A stretch of 64,000 nucleotides of DNA from the NCBI GenBank assembly GCA_020161855.1, contig JAIUNJ010000004.1, positions 286,903 to 350,902 of the forward strand, written 5' to 3'. Made by a program: the position numbers and the translations under genes. The notes under the pieces are model-generated. The model did not search any database. It saw only the letters and a program-made list of their open reading frames with translations, and was not told the origin of the DNA. Each line of letters opens with the position of its first letter. Positions within the stretch are counted from its first letter, which is position 1. Source of the DNA: Pseudomonadota bacterium (lineage in GTDB: Bacteria > Pseudomonadota > Alphaproteobacteria > Rhizobiales > Aestuariivirgaceae). Of the stretch, positions 43,117 to 50,706 are shown piece by piece.

Positions 43117-44498
43117 GCGTCTCGCAGCCCTTCCTTGCGCACATGGGTTTCCATCTGATCGAGGCCCTTCTCAACGATGTCGAACATCGCGTGGATTTCC
43201 TCGGTCGTGATGATCAATGGCGGGCAGAAGGCAATCGTATCCTGGACGTTGCGGACGATGAGGCCAAGGTCCTGCATCACATTGAGCGCCTGCGGGCCGA
43301 CGGCCTTCTTGAAATCGAAGCTGCGCTTCGTCTTCTTGTCAGCCACAAGCTCGATGGCACCGATCAGGCCAACGCCGCGGGCTTCACCGACCAGCGCATG
43401 ATTGCCGAGGGCCTTGAGGCGGGTCTGGAAGACGTTGGACACCTTCTTTACGTGGTCCATGATCTTCTCGCGCTCATAGATATCGATGGTCTTGAGCGCG
43501 ATGGCGCAGCCCACGGGATGGGCTGTGTAGGTATAGCCGTGACCGAAGGTGCCGAGCTTGCGGCTCTCGTCGAGCATCGCCTGATAAAGATCTTCCTCGA
43601 TGGTCAGAGCACTCATCGGGAAATAGGCCGAGGTGATGGCCTTGGCCATGGAGATGGAGTGTGCCTTGATCTTGTAGGTCTGGGTGCCGAACCAGTTGCC
43701 GGTGCGGCCGAAGCCACAGATCACTTCATCGATAATGAGGCGCACGTCATATTTGTTCAGTACACTGACGATCTTGTCGAAGTAGATTTCAGGCGGAACG
43801 ATGACACCGCCCGCGCCCATGACCGGCTCTGCGATGAAGGCGGCAATCGTATCCGGGCCCTCGCGGAGGATGAGTTCCTCCAGCTCCGCCGCCATGCGCG
43901 TGGCAAAATCCTGCTCGCTCTCGCCCTCGGTGCCGAAGCGATAGTGATGGGGGCAGGATGTGTGCACGACGTTCTTGATGGGCAGGTCGAAATCATTGTG
44001 CACCCAGGGCAGGCCGGTGAGCGATGCCGAGGCAATGGTGACGCCGTGATAGCCACGGATGCGGCTGATGATCTTCTTCTTCTGCGGACGGCCCCTGGCG
44101 TTGTTGTAGTACCAGGTGAGCTTGATCTGCATGTCGTTGGCTTCCGAGCCCGACGTGCCGAAGAGAATCTTGGACGTGGGGACCGGAGAAATCTCCTTGA
44201 GCTTTTCGGAAAGCTCGATCACGCCGTCATGGGACTTGCCGGAGAAGGCATGGGTGAAGGAGACCTTGCGCAGTGCTTCCGCGCCGGCCTCGGCGATTTC
44301 CTGATTGCCGTAGCCCAGCGCCGTGCACCAGAGCCCGGCCATGCCTTCGATGTAGCGCTTGCCCTTGTCGTCGTAGAGATAGATGCCGCGGCCCTCGTTG
44401 AGGATGAGAGGGCCGGTTTCACGGTGGCGTGCCAGGTTGGTGTAGGGGTGGATGACCGTCTCGATATCGCGCACGGCCATGTTGGAAAGCTGGGTCAT
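43113..44498 (-). CDS. Class III aminotransferase (omega-amino acid:pyruvate type)
   Basis: A 461-residue PLP enzyme. FGTSGSEANDMQIKL binds the cofactor phosphate, LIIDEVICGFGRTGNWFG carries the conserved Asp, and SMAKAITSAYFPMSA holds the PLP lysine. The sequence resembles omega-amine/beta-alanine:pyruvate or polyamine transaminases. The start is the ATG at 44498, with AAGGA 7 bases upstream; the frame continues to 44549. Polyamine transport genes elsewhere in the window fit a diamine substrate, but this is only inference. Confidence 0.92.
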   Translation of the reverse strand: MTQLSNMAVRDIETVIHPYTNLARHRETGPLILNEGRGIYLYDDKGKRYIEGMAGLWCTALGYGNQEIAEAGAEALRKVSFTHAFSGKSHDGVIELSEKLKEISPVPTSKILFGTSGSEANDMQIKLTWYYNNARGRPQKKKIISRIRGYHGVTIASASLTGLPWVHNDFDLPIKNVVHTSCPHHYRFGTEGESEQDFATRMAAELEELILREGPDTIAAFIAEPVMGAGGVIVPPEIYFDKIVSVLNKYDVRLIIDEVICGFGRTGNWFGTQTYKIKAHSISMAKAITSAYFPMSALTIEEDLYQAMLDESRKLGTFGHGYTYTAHPVGCAIALKTIDIYEREKIMDHVKKVSNVFQTRLKALGNHALVGEARGVGLIGAIELVADKKTKRSFDFKKAVGPQALNVMQDLGLIVRNVQDTIAFCPPLIITTEEIHAMFDIVEKGLDQMETHVRKEGLRDA

Positions 44499-44598
44499 GA
44501 AGGGTCCTTCGGCTTGAAGGCTGACCATAGCGATTCTTTTGCGCCGCAACAGGGACCAGATAGCGATAAAGAAAATTCATATATGAGGAAAGTAGTGC

Positions 44599-44627
44599 TT
44601 GACAGGCGCGCGGTGTTTCACTAGATT
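44599..44627 (+). promoter_or_regulatory. Sigma-70-like promoter of a candidate small RNA
   Basis: TTGACA (44599-44604), 17-base spacer, TAGATT (44622-44627). It is the best-looking promoter in this part of the window and no plus-strand protein gene follows it. Transcription would start near 44634. Confidence 0.6.
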
Positions 44628-44633
44628 TGTGGA

Positions 44634-44693
44634 CAATCCAGAAATGGGTTCAGTGATGAGGCAGAGTGGCGGAAATCGCCTCTCTGCCTTTTT
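44634..44693 (+). ncRNA. Candidate small non-coding RNA
   Basis: A predicted transcript of about 60 bases between a good promoter and an intrinsic terminator. It ends in a strong hairpin, GGCAGAG-T-GGCG with CGCC-T-CTCTGCC, followed by TTTTT. No ribosome-binding site with a credible frame lies inside, and the nearest genes on both sides are on the other strand, so it is not an mRNA leader. The 5' part, GGACAATCCAGAAATGGGTT, could be a seed region. No known family was recognised. Confidence 0.5.
44660..44693 (+). terminator. Intrinsic terminator of the candidate small RNA
   Basis: GGCAGAG-T-GGCG (44660-44671) pairs with CGCC-T-CTCTGCC (44677-44688), with a central T-T mismatch and a 5-base loop, then five T. 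There is no T-run in the other direction. Confidence 0.85.
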
Positions 44694-44785
44694 CGTTCCA
44701 CCAGCAATAGTCCTGCAAGCCGACTGAGGACGACGTGGTGGCGTGGGGGCTGAGCCTGATTTGGAGAGGTGTGGCACAACCTGAG

Positions 44786-44825
44786 GCGAAGCTGGGTTCC
44801 AGCTTTCGTTGGAATGACGACCTTT
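44786..44825. repeat. Short palindromic intergenic repeat remnant
   Basis: GCTGGGTTCCAGCTTTCGTTGGAATGACGA resembles the widespread proteobacterial intergenic palindrome of the form CTGGATTCCCGC-TTCGCGGGAATGACG. On the minus strand one frame reads VVIPTKAGTQ, the tell-tale VIPAKAGIQ-like peptide of that repeat. Only this single degenerate copy was noticed in the window. Confidence 0.5.
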
Positions 44826-44862
44826 CGCTGCAGTGTTGACAGAGCGAGAGCCGCAACAAAAC

Positions 44863-44886
44863 AAAAAGGGCGCCGCGGGGGCGCCC
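44863..44886 (-). terminator. Intrinsic terminator of the glycine-zipper gene
   Basis: On the minus strand GGGCGCC-loop-GGCGCCC (7-bp stem, 5-base loop) is followed by TTTTTG. It lies 27 bases after the stop codon of the gene ending at 44914. Confidence 0.85.
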
Positions 44887-44913
44887 TTCGCATATGTCCT
44901 GAGGCTGACGATA

Positions 44914-45201
44914 TCAGCCCTTGTTGGCCATGGCATTCTTGATGAGAGCTGCAACGACGGTGAGGATGATGCCGCCCACGCCGCCGCCTGCGATGTTGTT
45001 GAGGTCAAGGCCATTGCTGGCTGCTGCCTGGCCCGCGCCAAGCAGGGCACCGAGGATGTTGGCACCGCCAACGCCGCCGATGGCACCGGCAATGCTGTTC
45101 CCCAGCGTGCCGAGGCTCTTTTCCTTCAAGGCAGCGCCGCCAATGTTGCCGCCAATCGCACCGACCACCAGCTGGATGATCAGAGGAAGAAGTTGTTCCA
45201 T
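44914..45201 (-). CDS. Small glycine-rich (glycine-zipper) membrane protein
   Basis: A 95-residue protein rich in Gly and Ala, with hydrophobic segments at about residues 6-22 (LIIQLVVGAIGGNIGGA), 35-60 and 72-90. GxxxG-like repeats suggest packed membrane helices. I chose the ATG at 45201 because GGGAG lies 6 bases upstream; the longer frame to 45267 has no such site. Function unknown. A TTAA-N7-TTAG motif lies 36 bases upstream and a terminator follows, so it is a single-gene unit. Confidence 0.75.
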   Translation of the reverse strand: MEQLLPLIIQLVVGAIGGNIGGAALKEKSLGTLGNSIAGAIGGVGGANILGALLGAGQAAASNGLDLNNIAGGGVGGIILTVVAALIKNAMANKG

Positions 45202-45236
45202 AGTAAGCTCCCATTTGAGCCCGCCCCCGTGGCGGG

Positions 45237-45251
45237 TTAACAAATGGTTAG
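45237..45251. promoter_or_regulatory. CtrA-like box TTAA-N7-TTAG
   Basis: TTAACAAATGGTTAG differs from the CtrA consensus TTAA-N7-TTAA at one position. It is 36 bases upstream of the ATG of the glycine-zipper gene, a position much like that of the box at 28781. Confidence 0.4.
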
Positions 45252-45325
45252 CACATCTGAAATCCAACTATAAGCTGTATCTTGGGGCTGTTTGCAGGCG
45301 CTCACGACCTGAGGCAGCGGCGTTT

Positions 45326-46747
45326 TCAATAAGCGTTCTGGCTTTTCAGAAGTGCGAGTGGCGTCTTCGCGAGGATGTAGAGATCGAGGCCGAGCGACCA
45401 GCGGTCGATGTACTCGAGATCATGCTTCACGCGCTGCTCAAGCTTCTCGCGCGTATCGGTCTCGCCGCGCCAGCCGTTGATCTGGGCCCAGCCGGTGATG
45501 CCCGGGCGCACCTTGTGGCGGGCGAAGTAGCCATCGACCACCTCGTCATAGAGCGTGCCGGCAGCCTTGGCCTGGGTGGCGTGCGGGCGCGGACCCACGA
45601 GCGACAATGTGCCGGTGAGCACGTTGAAGAGTTGCGGCAGTTCATCGAGCGATGTCTTGCGGATGATGCGGCCGACGCGGGTGACGCGCGGGTCGTCCTT
45701 GGTCACAAGCTTTGCGGCCTGGGCATCCGTCATGTCGGTGTACATGGAGCGGAACTTGAAGACCTCGACGAGCTCATTGTTGAACCCGAAGCGCTTCTGC
45801 CGGAAGATGACGGGGCCCTTGCTCTCTAGCTTCACGGCCAGCGCCACGGCCAGCATGACCGGTGACAGGAGGATGATCGCGGCTATGGCGATGATCTTGT
45901 CCATCACCGACTTGAGGAAACTGTCCCAGCCGGAAAGCGGGCGTTCGAAGACGCTGAGCAGCGGCAGGTCGCCCAGATAGGTGTAGGCGCGCGGCGACAG
46001 CTTGAGTTCGGTGGCGGCGGCGCTGATGCGGATATCGACGGGGAGTTCCCACAGGCGCTTGAGGATCTGCAGCAGGCGCTGCTCGGCCGTCATGGGAATG
46101 GCGACGATCACCAGGTCGATGCGGTTCTTGCGGGCATAGCCGGCAAGATCGCCGATGCGGCCAAGCTTGTGATACTTGCGGACCGATTCAGGGCTGCGAT
46201 TGTCGAAGCGATCGTCAAAGAGGCCAACGATGTCGGCATCGACATCAGCCGATGCTTCCAGCAGGTTGATCGCATCTTCCGCAGCCTTGCCGCCGCCGAC
46301 AATGGCGATGCGCTTGCGCAGCGCGCCGGACCTCGCCAGCGGCCGCGTCCAGGCCCATGAACCGATGCGGGTGAGAAGGAAATACACAGCGCAGCTTGTG
46401 AGCCAGGCCAGCGGCCAGTGCGGGGCGAGGTTGAGACCCACAAAGCCGGAGAGAAAATAGGCGACAATCCCGATGGAGGCGGAGGCAGCGAGGGCCTGCA
46501 CAGCAGTCCTCAAGCCCTGGTTCCACAGCGGCGCGGCATAGAGCTTGAGGCCGCGCATGGCGAGCAGCGAACTGAAGGCAATGAGCAGGGCGAAGAAGCC
46601 CGCCGCATAGACCTCGTCCGGATGGGAGATGTTGCTGAGCGTGATGAAAATGGCAGCGCTGGTCAGCACCAAGAGGTCTGACATCTTCGAAAGGCGCTGG
46701 ATCACTTCCGGATCGATCGCACGTGTCGTCATGTTCTGGGGTCCCAT
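45326..46747 (-). CDS. Undecaprenyl-phosphate glucose phosphotransferase (WcaJ/ExoY-type)
   Basis: A 473-residue polyprenyl glycosylphosphotransferase that starts exopolysaccharide repeat units by moving a hexose-1-phosphate onto undecaprenyl phosphate. It has four or five N-terminal membrane segments and a CoA-binding-like Rossmann part (RIAIVGGGKAAEDAINLL). The C-terminal bacterial sugar transferase domain has KRFGFNNELVEVFKFRSMY, RKTSLDELPQLFNVLTGTLSLVGPRPHA and RHKVRPGITGWAQINGWRGET. The ATG at 46747 is listed; 46732 (MTTRAIDP) is possible. No other polysaccharide genes are nearby, apart perhaps from the Gfo/Idh gene. Confidence 0.92.
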   Translation of the reverse strand: MGPQNMTTRAIDPEVIQRLSKMSDLLVLTSAAIFITLSNISHPDEVYAAGFFALLIAFSSLLAMRGLKLYAAPLWNQGLRTAVQALAASASIGIVAYFLSGFVGLNLAPHWPLAWLTSCAVYFLLTRIGSWAWTRPLARSGALRKRIAIVGGGKAAEDAINLLEASADVDADIVGLFDDRFDNRSPESVRKYHKLGRIGDLAGYARKNRIDLVIVAIPMTAEQRLLQILKRLWELPVDIRISAAATELKLSPRAYTYLGDLPLLSVFERPLSGWDSFLKSVMDKIIAIAAIILLSPVMLAVALAVKLESKGPVIFRQKRFGFNNELVEVFKFRSMYTDMTDAQAAKLVTKDDPRVTRVGRIIRKTSLDELPQLFNVLTGTLSLVGPRPHATQAKAAGTLYDEVVDGYFARHKVRPGITGWAQINGWRGETDTREKLEQRVKHDLEYIDRWSLGLDLYILAKTPLALLKSQNAY

Positions 46748-46942
46748 CCCTGTCTTGTGTCAGATTTGCAGGTGCCGGATGAGGAATTGCTAACGTTTCG
46801 CAGGCTTTCGCGGCGATGGTGAAGACGGCGGAAATGCCATTGGTGAATCAATCCTGACATGCACCCTCCGGAGGGCTGCAGGGCTTCTCATGCGGGACCG
46901 GGGCGGATAGCTTGCCGCGCAAACAACACGGGAGGATTCAAG

Positions 46943-47932
46943 GTGGCAGTCAGAGTTGGGTTGATCGGAGCAGGCATCATGGGCAGCGACCATGCGCGCA
47001 TCCTGGCACAGGACGTGCCCGGGGCCGAGCTGCGCTATGTGTGCGATGCCGACCAGACGCGGGCAAAAGCCGTGGCCGACAGCTTCGGCGCGGCCCATGT
47101 GGCGTCAGACCCGGAGAAGGTGATTGCCGCGGCGGATGTGGATGCCGTGCTGATCGCAAGCCCGGACGCCACGCATGCGCCCCTGACGCTTGCAGCCCTT
47201 GCGGCCCGCAAGCCCGTGTTGTGCGAAAAGCCGCTGGCGCCCACCTCTGCTGACTGCCGCACCGTGCTGGCGGCCGAGGCCAAGCTGGGGCGCAAGCTTG
47301 TGCATACCGGGTTCATGCGCCGCTTCGATCCTGCCTATGTCGACATGAAGCAGGCGTTCGCGGCAGGGGCCGTCGGCAAGGCGCTGATGTTCCATTGCTT
47401 CCATCGCAATGTTTCGGCGCCCGACTGGTTTACCCCCGAGATGGCCATCACCAATTCAGCACCGCATGAGTTCGACATCGCCCGCTGGCTTCTGGGCGAG
47501 GAGCCGGTGTCGATCGCCGCCTTCCAGCCGCGTGCGGTCGATCCGGCACGGCCGGGAGCGCCTGTGCTCATGGTGCTGGAGACGGAGGGCGGCAAGCTTG
47601 TCAACATCGAGGTCAATGTGAACGCTGCCTATGGCTACGACGTGCGTGGCGAACTGGTGGGCGAGACGGGCAGCATCTCGCTGCGCCAGCCCGCAACAAC
47701 CGACGTCAACAGCGGCCTGCAGCAGCAGGTGGCCTATCCGAAAGACTGGCGGCCACGCTTCGCGGAGGCCTATCGCCGCCAGGACCAGGCCTGGATTGCA
47801 TCCATTGCCAGCGGCAGGTTTGCCGGCGCCGATGCCTGGGACGGCTATGCCGCGACCCGCATCGCCGAAGCCGGAGTCCTGGCGCTCAAGTCCGGGCGGC
47901 CCATGGCGATCTCGCCGGGGGAGAGGCCTTAG
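46943..47932 (+). CDS. Gfo/Idh/MocA family oxidoreductase
   Basis: A 329-residue NAD(P)-dependent dehydrogenase. The N-terminal Rossmann motif is VGLIGAGIMGSDHARIL, and the conserved EKPLAPT motif lies around residue 95. The second domain contains FMRRFDPAYVDMK and NSAPHEFDIARWLLGEEP, as in myo-inositol 2-dehydrogenases. Substrate not certain. The GTG at 46943 has GGAGG 7 bases upstream. It is divergent from the sugar-phosphate transferase gene and may act on sugars for the same polymer; that link is inference. Confidence 0.9.
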   Translation: MAVRVGLIGAGIMGSDHARILAQDVPGAELRYVCDADQTRAKAVADSFGAAHVASDPEKVIAAADVDAVLIASPDATHAPLTLAALAARKPVLCEKPLAPTSADCRTVLAAEAKLGRKLVHTGFMRRFDPAYVDMKQAFAAGAVGKALMFHCFHRNVSAPDWFTPEMAITNSAPHEFDIARWLLGEEPVSIAAFQPRAVDPARPGAPVLMVLETEGGKLVNIEVNVNAAYGYDVRGELVGETGSISLRQPATTDVNSGLQQQVAYPKDWRPRFAEAYRRQDQAWIASIASGRFAGADAWDGYAATRIAEAGVLALKSGRPMAISPGERP

Positions 47933-48013
47933 TTGCGGCACATGCCGCCCTTTGGGTTATCCCCTTTTTGAGAATCCAGGACACATGTGGTTTTAAGTAC
48001 TAATATCATGTAA

Positions 48014-48042
48014 TTGACATGACATATACGGTGAGTTATCCC
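48014..48042 (+). promoter_or_regulatory. Promoter overlapping the 32-bp palindrome
   Basis: TTGACA at 48014-48019 with TATCCC at 48037-48042 after a 17-base spacer. The -10 element lies in the left arm of the palindrome, so anything bound to the palindrome would block transcription. Confidence 0.4.
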
Positions 48043-48065
48043 TTATTTGCAAATAAGGGATAACT
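48034..48065. repeat. Perfect 32-bp palindrome abutting a start codon
   Basis: AGTTATCCCTTATTTG followed directly by its exact reverse complement CAAATAAGGGATAACT, with no spacer. It ends one base before the GTG at 48067. The right arm contains AAGGGA, the only ribosome-binding-site candidate. It can act as an operator in DNA and as a hairpin in RNA. Confidence 0.9.
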
Positions 48066-48066
48066 G

Positions 48067-49125
48067 GTGCGGCCGGCTGAACAAAAGATCGATCTTGCCT
48101 ACGTGACGGTGGCAGCTGAATTGCTCCAGCGCAGTCTTGATGCGCAATTTGACAACGATTTCGATGAGGCGGGCCGTTTCAAGAAGAAGAGGGTCAAGGA
48201 CAGGGAGTATTGGTACTATGCGGCACCCGCTGGCACGCAAACTCAAACGCATGAGAAGTACGTAGGGCCTGTTGCCGATCCGGAAATCACGCACCGCGTC
48301 GAAGATTTCAAGACACTCAAGGATGACTATTCAGCCCGCCGGAAACTGGTTTCCACCCTGACACGGGAAGCGCGCCTCTATGCTCCGCTACCCGCCATCG
48401 GGAACATCCTGGAAGCCCTGTGGAAGGCTGGCGTTTTCCGGCTGCGCGCCTGCCTCGTCGGAACCATCGCATACCAGAATTACGGGTCCGTCCTCGGTTA
48501 CCGGCTCAATGACTTTGTGCAGACCGGTGACATCGACATCGCGCAGTTTCACGCAGTCTCTGTTTCGGTCGAAGACAGTATTCCACCGCTGCTCGACGTT
48601 CTCAGGCAAGTCGATCCCAAGTTTCGCAGCATGCCCAATCTGAATGACCACGAGGGGACGACCAAATTCGCAACGCGGGAACTGAGGGTTGAGTTTCTGA
48701 CACCCCATCAGGGCAGCGATGACCGCGCCGGCCATCCCATACCATTGCCGGCACTCGGCGGCGCTGCAGGCGAGCCATTGCGCTTCATGGAGTTTCTCAT
48801 CCATAGGCCCATCCGGGCCGTCGTGCTTCACAAGGGAGGCATTCCGGTTCTGCTGCCCCAACCTGCGCGATATGCCGTTCACAAGCTTATCGTTGCGGCG
48901 CGTCGCCCGGCAGGCGAGGGCAAGGATATGAAAGATCTTCGCCAGGCACACTGGCTGGCGCGGGCGCTGCGGGAGACCGGCAGAGGCCATGATTTCGCCG
49001 AGGCCTATGAAGATGCCGTCGGCTCGGGTCCAAGCTGGCGCGAGGCCCTCAAGCAATCCCGGCAGCGTATGGAGGCACTGGGCATGACAGAGGTCGAGAA
49101 GACGCTGGCAGCCGGTGGCAGATGA
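48067..49125 (+). CDS. Nucleotidyltransferase-fold protein (GSU2403/NTP_transf_8-like)
   Basis: A 352-residue protein that resembles the GSU2403 family of nucleotidyltransferase-fold proteins. An N-terminal helical part is followed by the core CLVGTIAYQNYGSVLG..., with the D-x-D catalytic pair in QTGDIDIAQF (about residues 153-162). A C-terminal half contains VLLPQPARYAVHKLIVAARR, shared with other minimal nucleotidyltransferases. Molecular role unknown; related folds include toxins of abortive-infection type, but no antitoxin partner is visible beside it. The GTG start lies one base after a perfect palindrome. The gene stands alone. Confidence 0.75.
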   Translation: MRPAEQKIDLAYVTVAAELLQRSLDAQFDNDFDEAGRFKKKRVKDREYWYYAAPAGTQTQTHEKYVGPVADPEITHRVEDFKTLKDDYSARRKLVSTLTREARLYAPLPAIGNILEALWKAGVFRLRACLVGTIAYQNYGSVLGYRLNDFVQTGDIDIAQFHAVSVSVEDSIPPLLDVLRQVDPKFRSMPNLNDHEGTTKFATRELRVEFLTPHQGSDDRAGHPIPLPALGGAAGEPLRFMEFLIHRPIRAVVLHKGGIPVLLPQPARYAVHKLIVAARRPAGEGKDMKDLRQAHWLARALRETGRGHDFAEAYEDAVGSGPSWREALKQSRQRMEALGMTEVEKTLAAGGR

Positions 49126-49166
49126 AGCCTGTTCCTTTCAGCGCGCTCTGATATAAGGGTGATACC

Positions 49167-49207
49167 CCGGACGAGACGCGCCGTACCCGGTCAAGACAAG
49201 ACGACGC
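49167..49207 (+). ncRNA. Guanidine-III riboswitch (ykkC-III)
   Basis: The 41-base segment CCGGACGAGACGCGCC-GTACCCGGTCAAGACAAGACGACGC differs at only a few positions from the Thermobifida fusca guanidine-III aptamer as I recall it. The two-stem pseudoknot signature (CCGG...CCGG, GCGCCGTACC, CAAGAC..CGC) is intact. Guanidinium binding releases the ribosome-binding site of the downstream gene. AGAGGAG lies 14 bases after it and then the ATG of a guanidinium exporter of the Gdx type, the expected target. Confidence 0.92.
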
Positions 49208-49232
49208 CTTTGATGAAACAAGAGGAGTTGTC

Positions 49233-49556
49233 ATGACCGCCTGGATTTACCTTGTCATCGCAGGAGTGCTGGAAGTGTGCTGGGCCATCGGGCTCAAATA
49301 CACCGAAGGCTTCACGCGTTTCTGGCCCAGTGCCTTCACACTGGTGACACTGGCCGGCAGCATTTACCTGCTGGCCAAGGCCGCCGAAACATTGCCCATC
49401 GGCACGGCCTATGCCGTGTGGGTCGGGATCGGTGCGCTGGGGGCCGCCATCCTCGGCGTGGTGCTGTTCCAGGAACAGCTGTCGCCGCTGCGGGTGGCCT
49501 TCCTTGCCATGTTGCTGGTGTCGATCCTGGGGCTGAAGCTCACCAGCGCGGCCTAG
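49233..49556 (+). CDS. gdx: SMR family guanidinium exporter (Gdx/SugE)
   Basis: A 107-residue small multidrug resistance protein with four membrane helices. The N-terminal Glu in AGVLEVCWAIGLKYTEGF is the essential proton/substrate site; WAIGLKYT is the Gdx subtype form rather than the EmrE form. With the guanidine-III riboswitch upstream, export of guanidinium is the probable role. Its TAG stop shares a CTAG with the stop of the convergent ABC ATPase gene. Confidence 0.95.
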   Translation: MTAWIYLVIAGVLEVCWAIGLKYTEGFTRFWPSAFTLVTLAGSIYLLAKAAETLPIGTAYAVWVGIGALGAAILGVVLFQEQLSPLRVAFLAMLLVSILGLKLTSAA

Positions 49557-50647
49557 ACCAGCCTGTCGCCCTTCTCGTCGAGAAGCAGACAGTCGGCCGG
49601 ATTGATGGTGATGCCCACGGCCTCGCCCTCACGCCAGACGCGCTCGTCGATGGTGGCATTGGATTGCAGCCTGATGCCACCGCTTTCGACAAAATAGGCC
49701 GCCGTGCCGCCGAGATAGGATGCCGAAATGACTTTGCCGGGCATGGCCTTGCTGCCTGCGCCGATGGTGACTTTCTGCGCGCGCACGACGACAGTGACGG
49801 CTGCACCTGCGCGGGCCGAGGCCGGGGCCGCGGCAATGATCTCCGGGCCGCCGTCGAGTTGCACGCGGGCCTGGCCATCGGCAATCGCCGTGATCCGCCC
49901 GGGCAGGAGATTGGATTGGCCGAGGAAGCTCGCGACAAAGCGCGTCTCCGGGCGGCGATAGACATCTTCCGGCGTGCCGAGCTGTTCGATCTCGCCCTTG
50001 TTCATGACCACGATGCGGTCCGACATGGCGAGCGCTTCTTCCTGATCATGGGTGACGAAGATCGTTGTAATGCCGACCTCGCGCTGGATGATCTTGAGCT
50101 CGGTGCGCATTTCCTCGCGCAGGTTGGCATCGAGCGCCGACAGCGGCTCATCGAGCAGAAGCACATCCGGCTCGATGACGATGGCGCGGGCCAGCGCGAT
50201 GCGCTGCTGCTGGCCACCCGACATCTCGGACGGCAGCTTTTTCTCGACGCCGGGCAGGCGCACCATGTCGAGGGCGCGCTTCACCTTGCGGGCAATCTCG
50301 GCCTTCTCGACCTTGCGATACTTCAGGCCGAAGGCGATGTTGTCGAATATGCTCTTGTGGGGAAAGAGCGCATAGTTCTGGAACACCAGCCCGATGTTGC
50401 GCTTGTGAATCGGCACATTGTCGATGCGGCGGCCCGCCACCGAAATCTCGCCGCCCGTCGGCTGCACGAGGCCTGCGATCGAACGCAGGATGGTGGTCTT
50501 GCCGCAGCCCGAGGGGCCGAGGAGCGTTACGAACTCGCCCTTGCGAATGGACAGGCTCACATCCTTCACGGCAACGAAGGTGTGATAGGCGAGCGTCACA
50601 TTGCGAAGCTCTACGGCGGGGGCAGTCGTCATGGAGGGACCGGTCAT
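49553..50647 (-). CDS. potA: ABC transporter ATP-binding protein (PotA-like)
   Basis: A 364-residue ATPase of the spermidine/putrescine (PotA) class. It has Walker A GPSGCGKTT, the LSGGQ-type signature MSGGQQQRIALARAI, Walker B VLLLDEPLSALD, the H-loop THDQEEAL, and a C-terminal TOBE domain. The ATG at 50647 is preceded by GGGGAGAG at 8 bases; 50632 is an alternative start. It is the last gene of a four-gene minus-strand operon (permease, permease, binding protein, ATPase), probably importing a polyamine or similar cation. Confidence 0.93.
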   Translation of the reverse strand: MTGPSMTTAPAVELRNVTLAYHTFVAVKDVSLSIRKGEFVTLLGPSGCGKTTILRSIAGLVQPTGGEISVAGRRIDNVPIHKRNIGLVFQNYALFPHKSIFDNIAFGLKYRKVEKAEIARKVKRALDMVRLPGVEKKLPSEMSGGQQQRIALARAIVIEPDVLLLDEPLSALDANLREEMRTELKIIQREVGITTIFVTHDQEEALAMSDRIVVMNKGEIEQLGTPEDVYRRPETRFVASFLGQSNLLPGRITAIADGQARVQLDGGPEIIAAAPASARAGAAVTVVVRAQKVTIGAGSKAMPGKVISASYLGGTAAYFVESGGIRLQSNATIDERVWREGEAVGITINPADCLLLDEKGDRLV

Positions 50648-50706
50648 TTGAGAGGCTCTCCCCACCCCGAGGCGGGATGGGGAGACATTGTATGGACGAT
50701 TGGCGA

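Larger units (their letters stand above)
44499..44913. other. Intergenic region with candidate small RNA, repeat remnant and terminator
   Basis: About 415 bases without a protein gene. From left to right it holds the upstream region of the aminotransferase gene, a promoter-terminator pair for a candidate small RNA (44599-44693, plus strand), a repeat remnant (44786-44825), and a minus-strand terminator (44863-44886) closing the glycine-zipper gene. Confidence 0.6.

Noticed and set aside
43020-44624. 534-codon plus-strand frame opposite the aminotransferase gene
   Set aside because: A shadow of the high-GC minus-strand gene, which has complete PLP-enzyme motifs; the plus frame has no domain sense.
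47940-47970. Terminator after the Gfo/Idh/MocA gene (GCGGCA-CA-TGCCGC)
   Set aside because: The stem is short with a 2-base loop and has no adjacent T-run.
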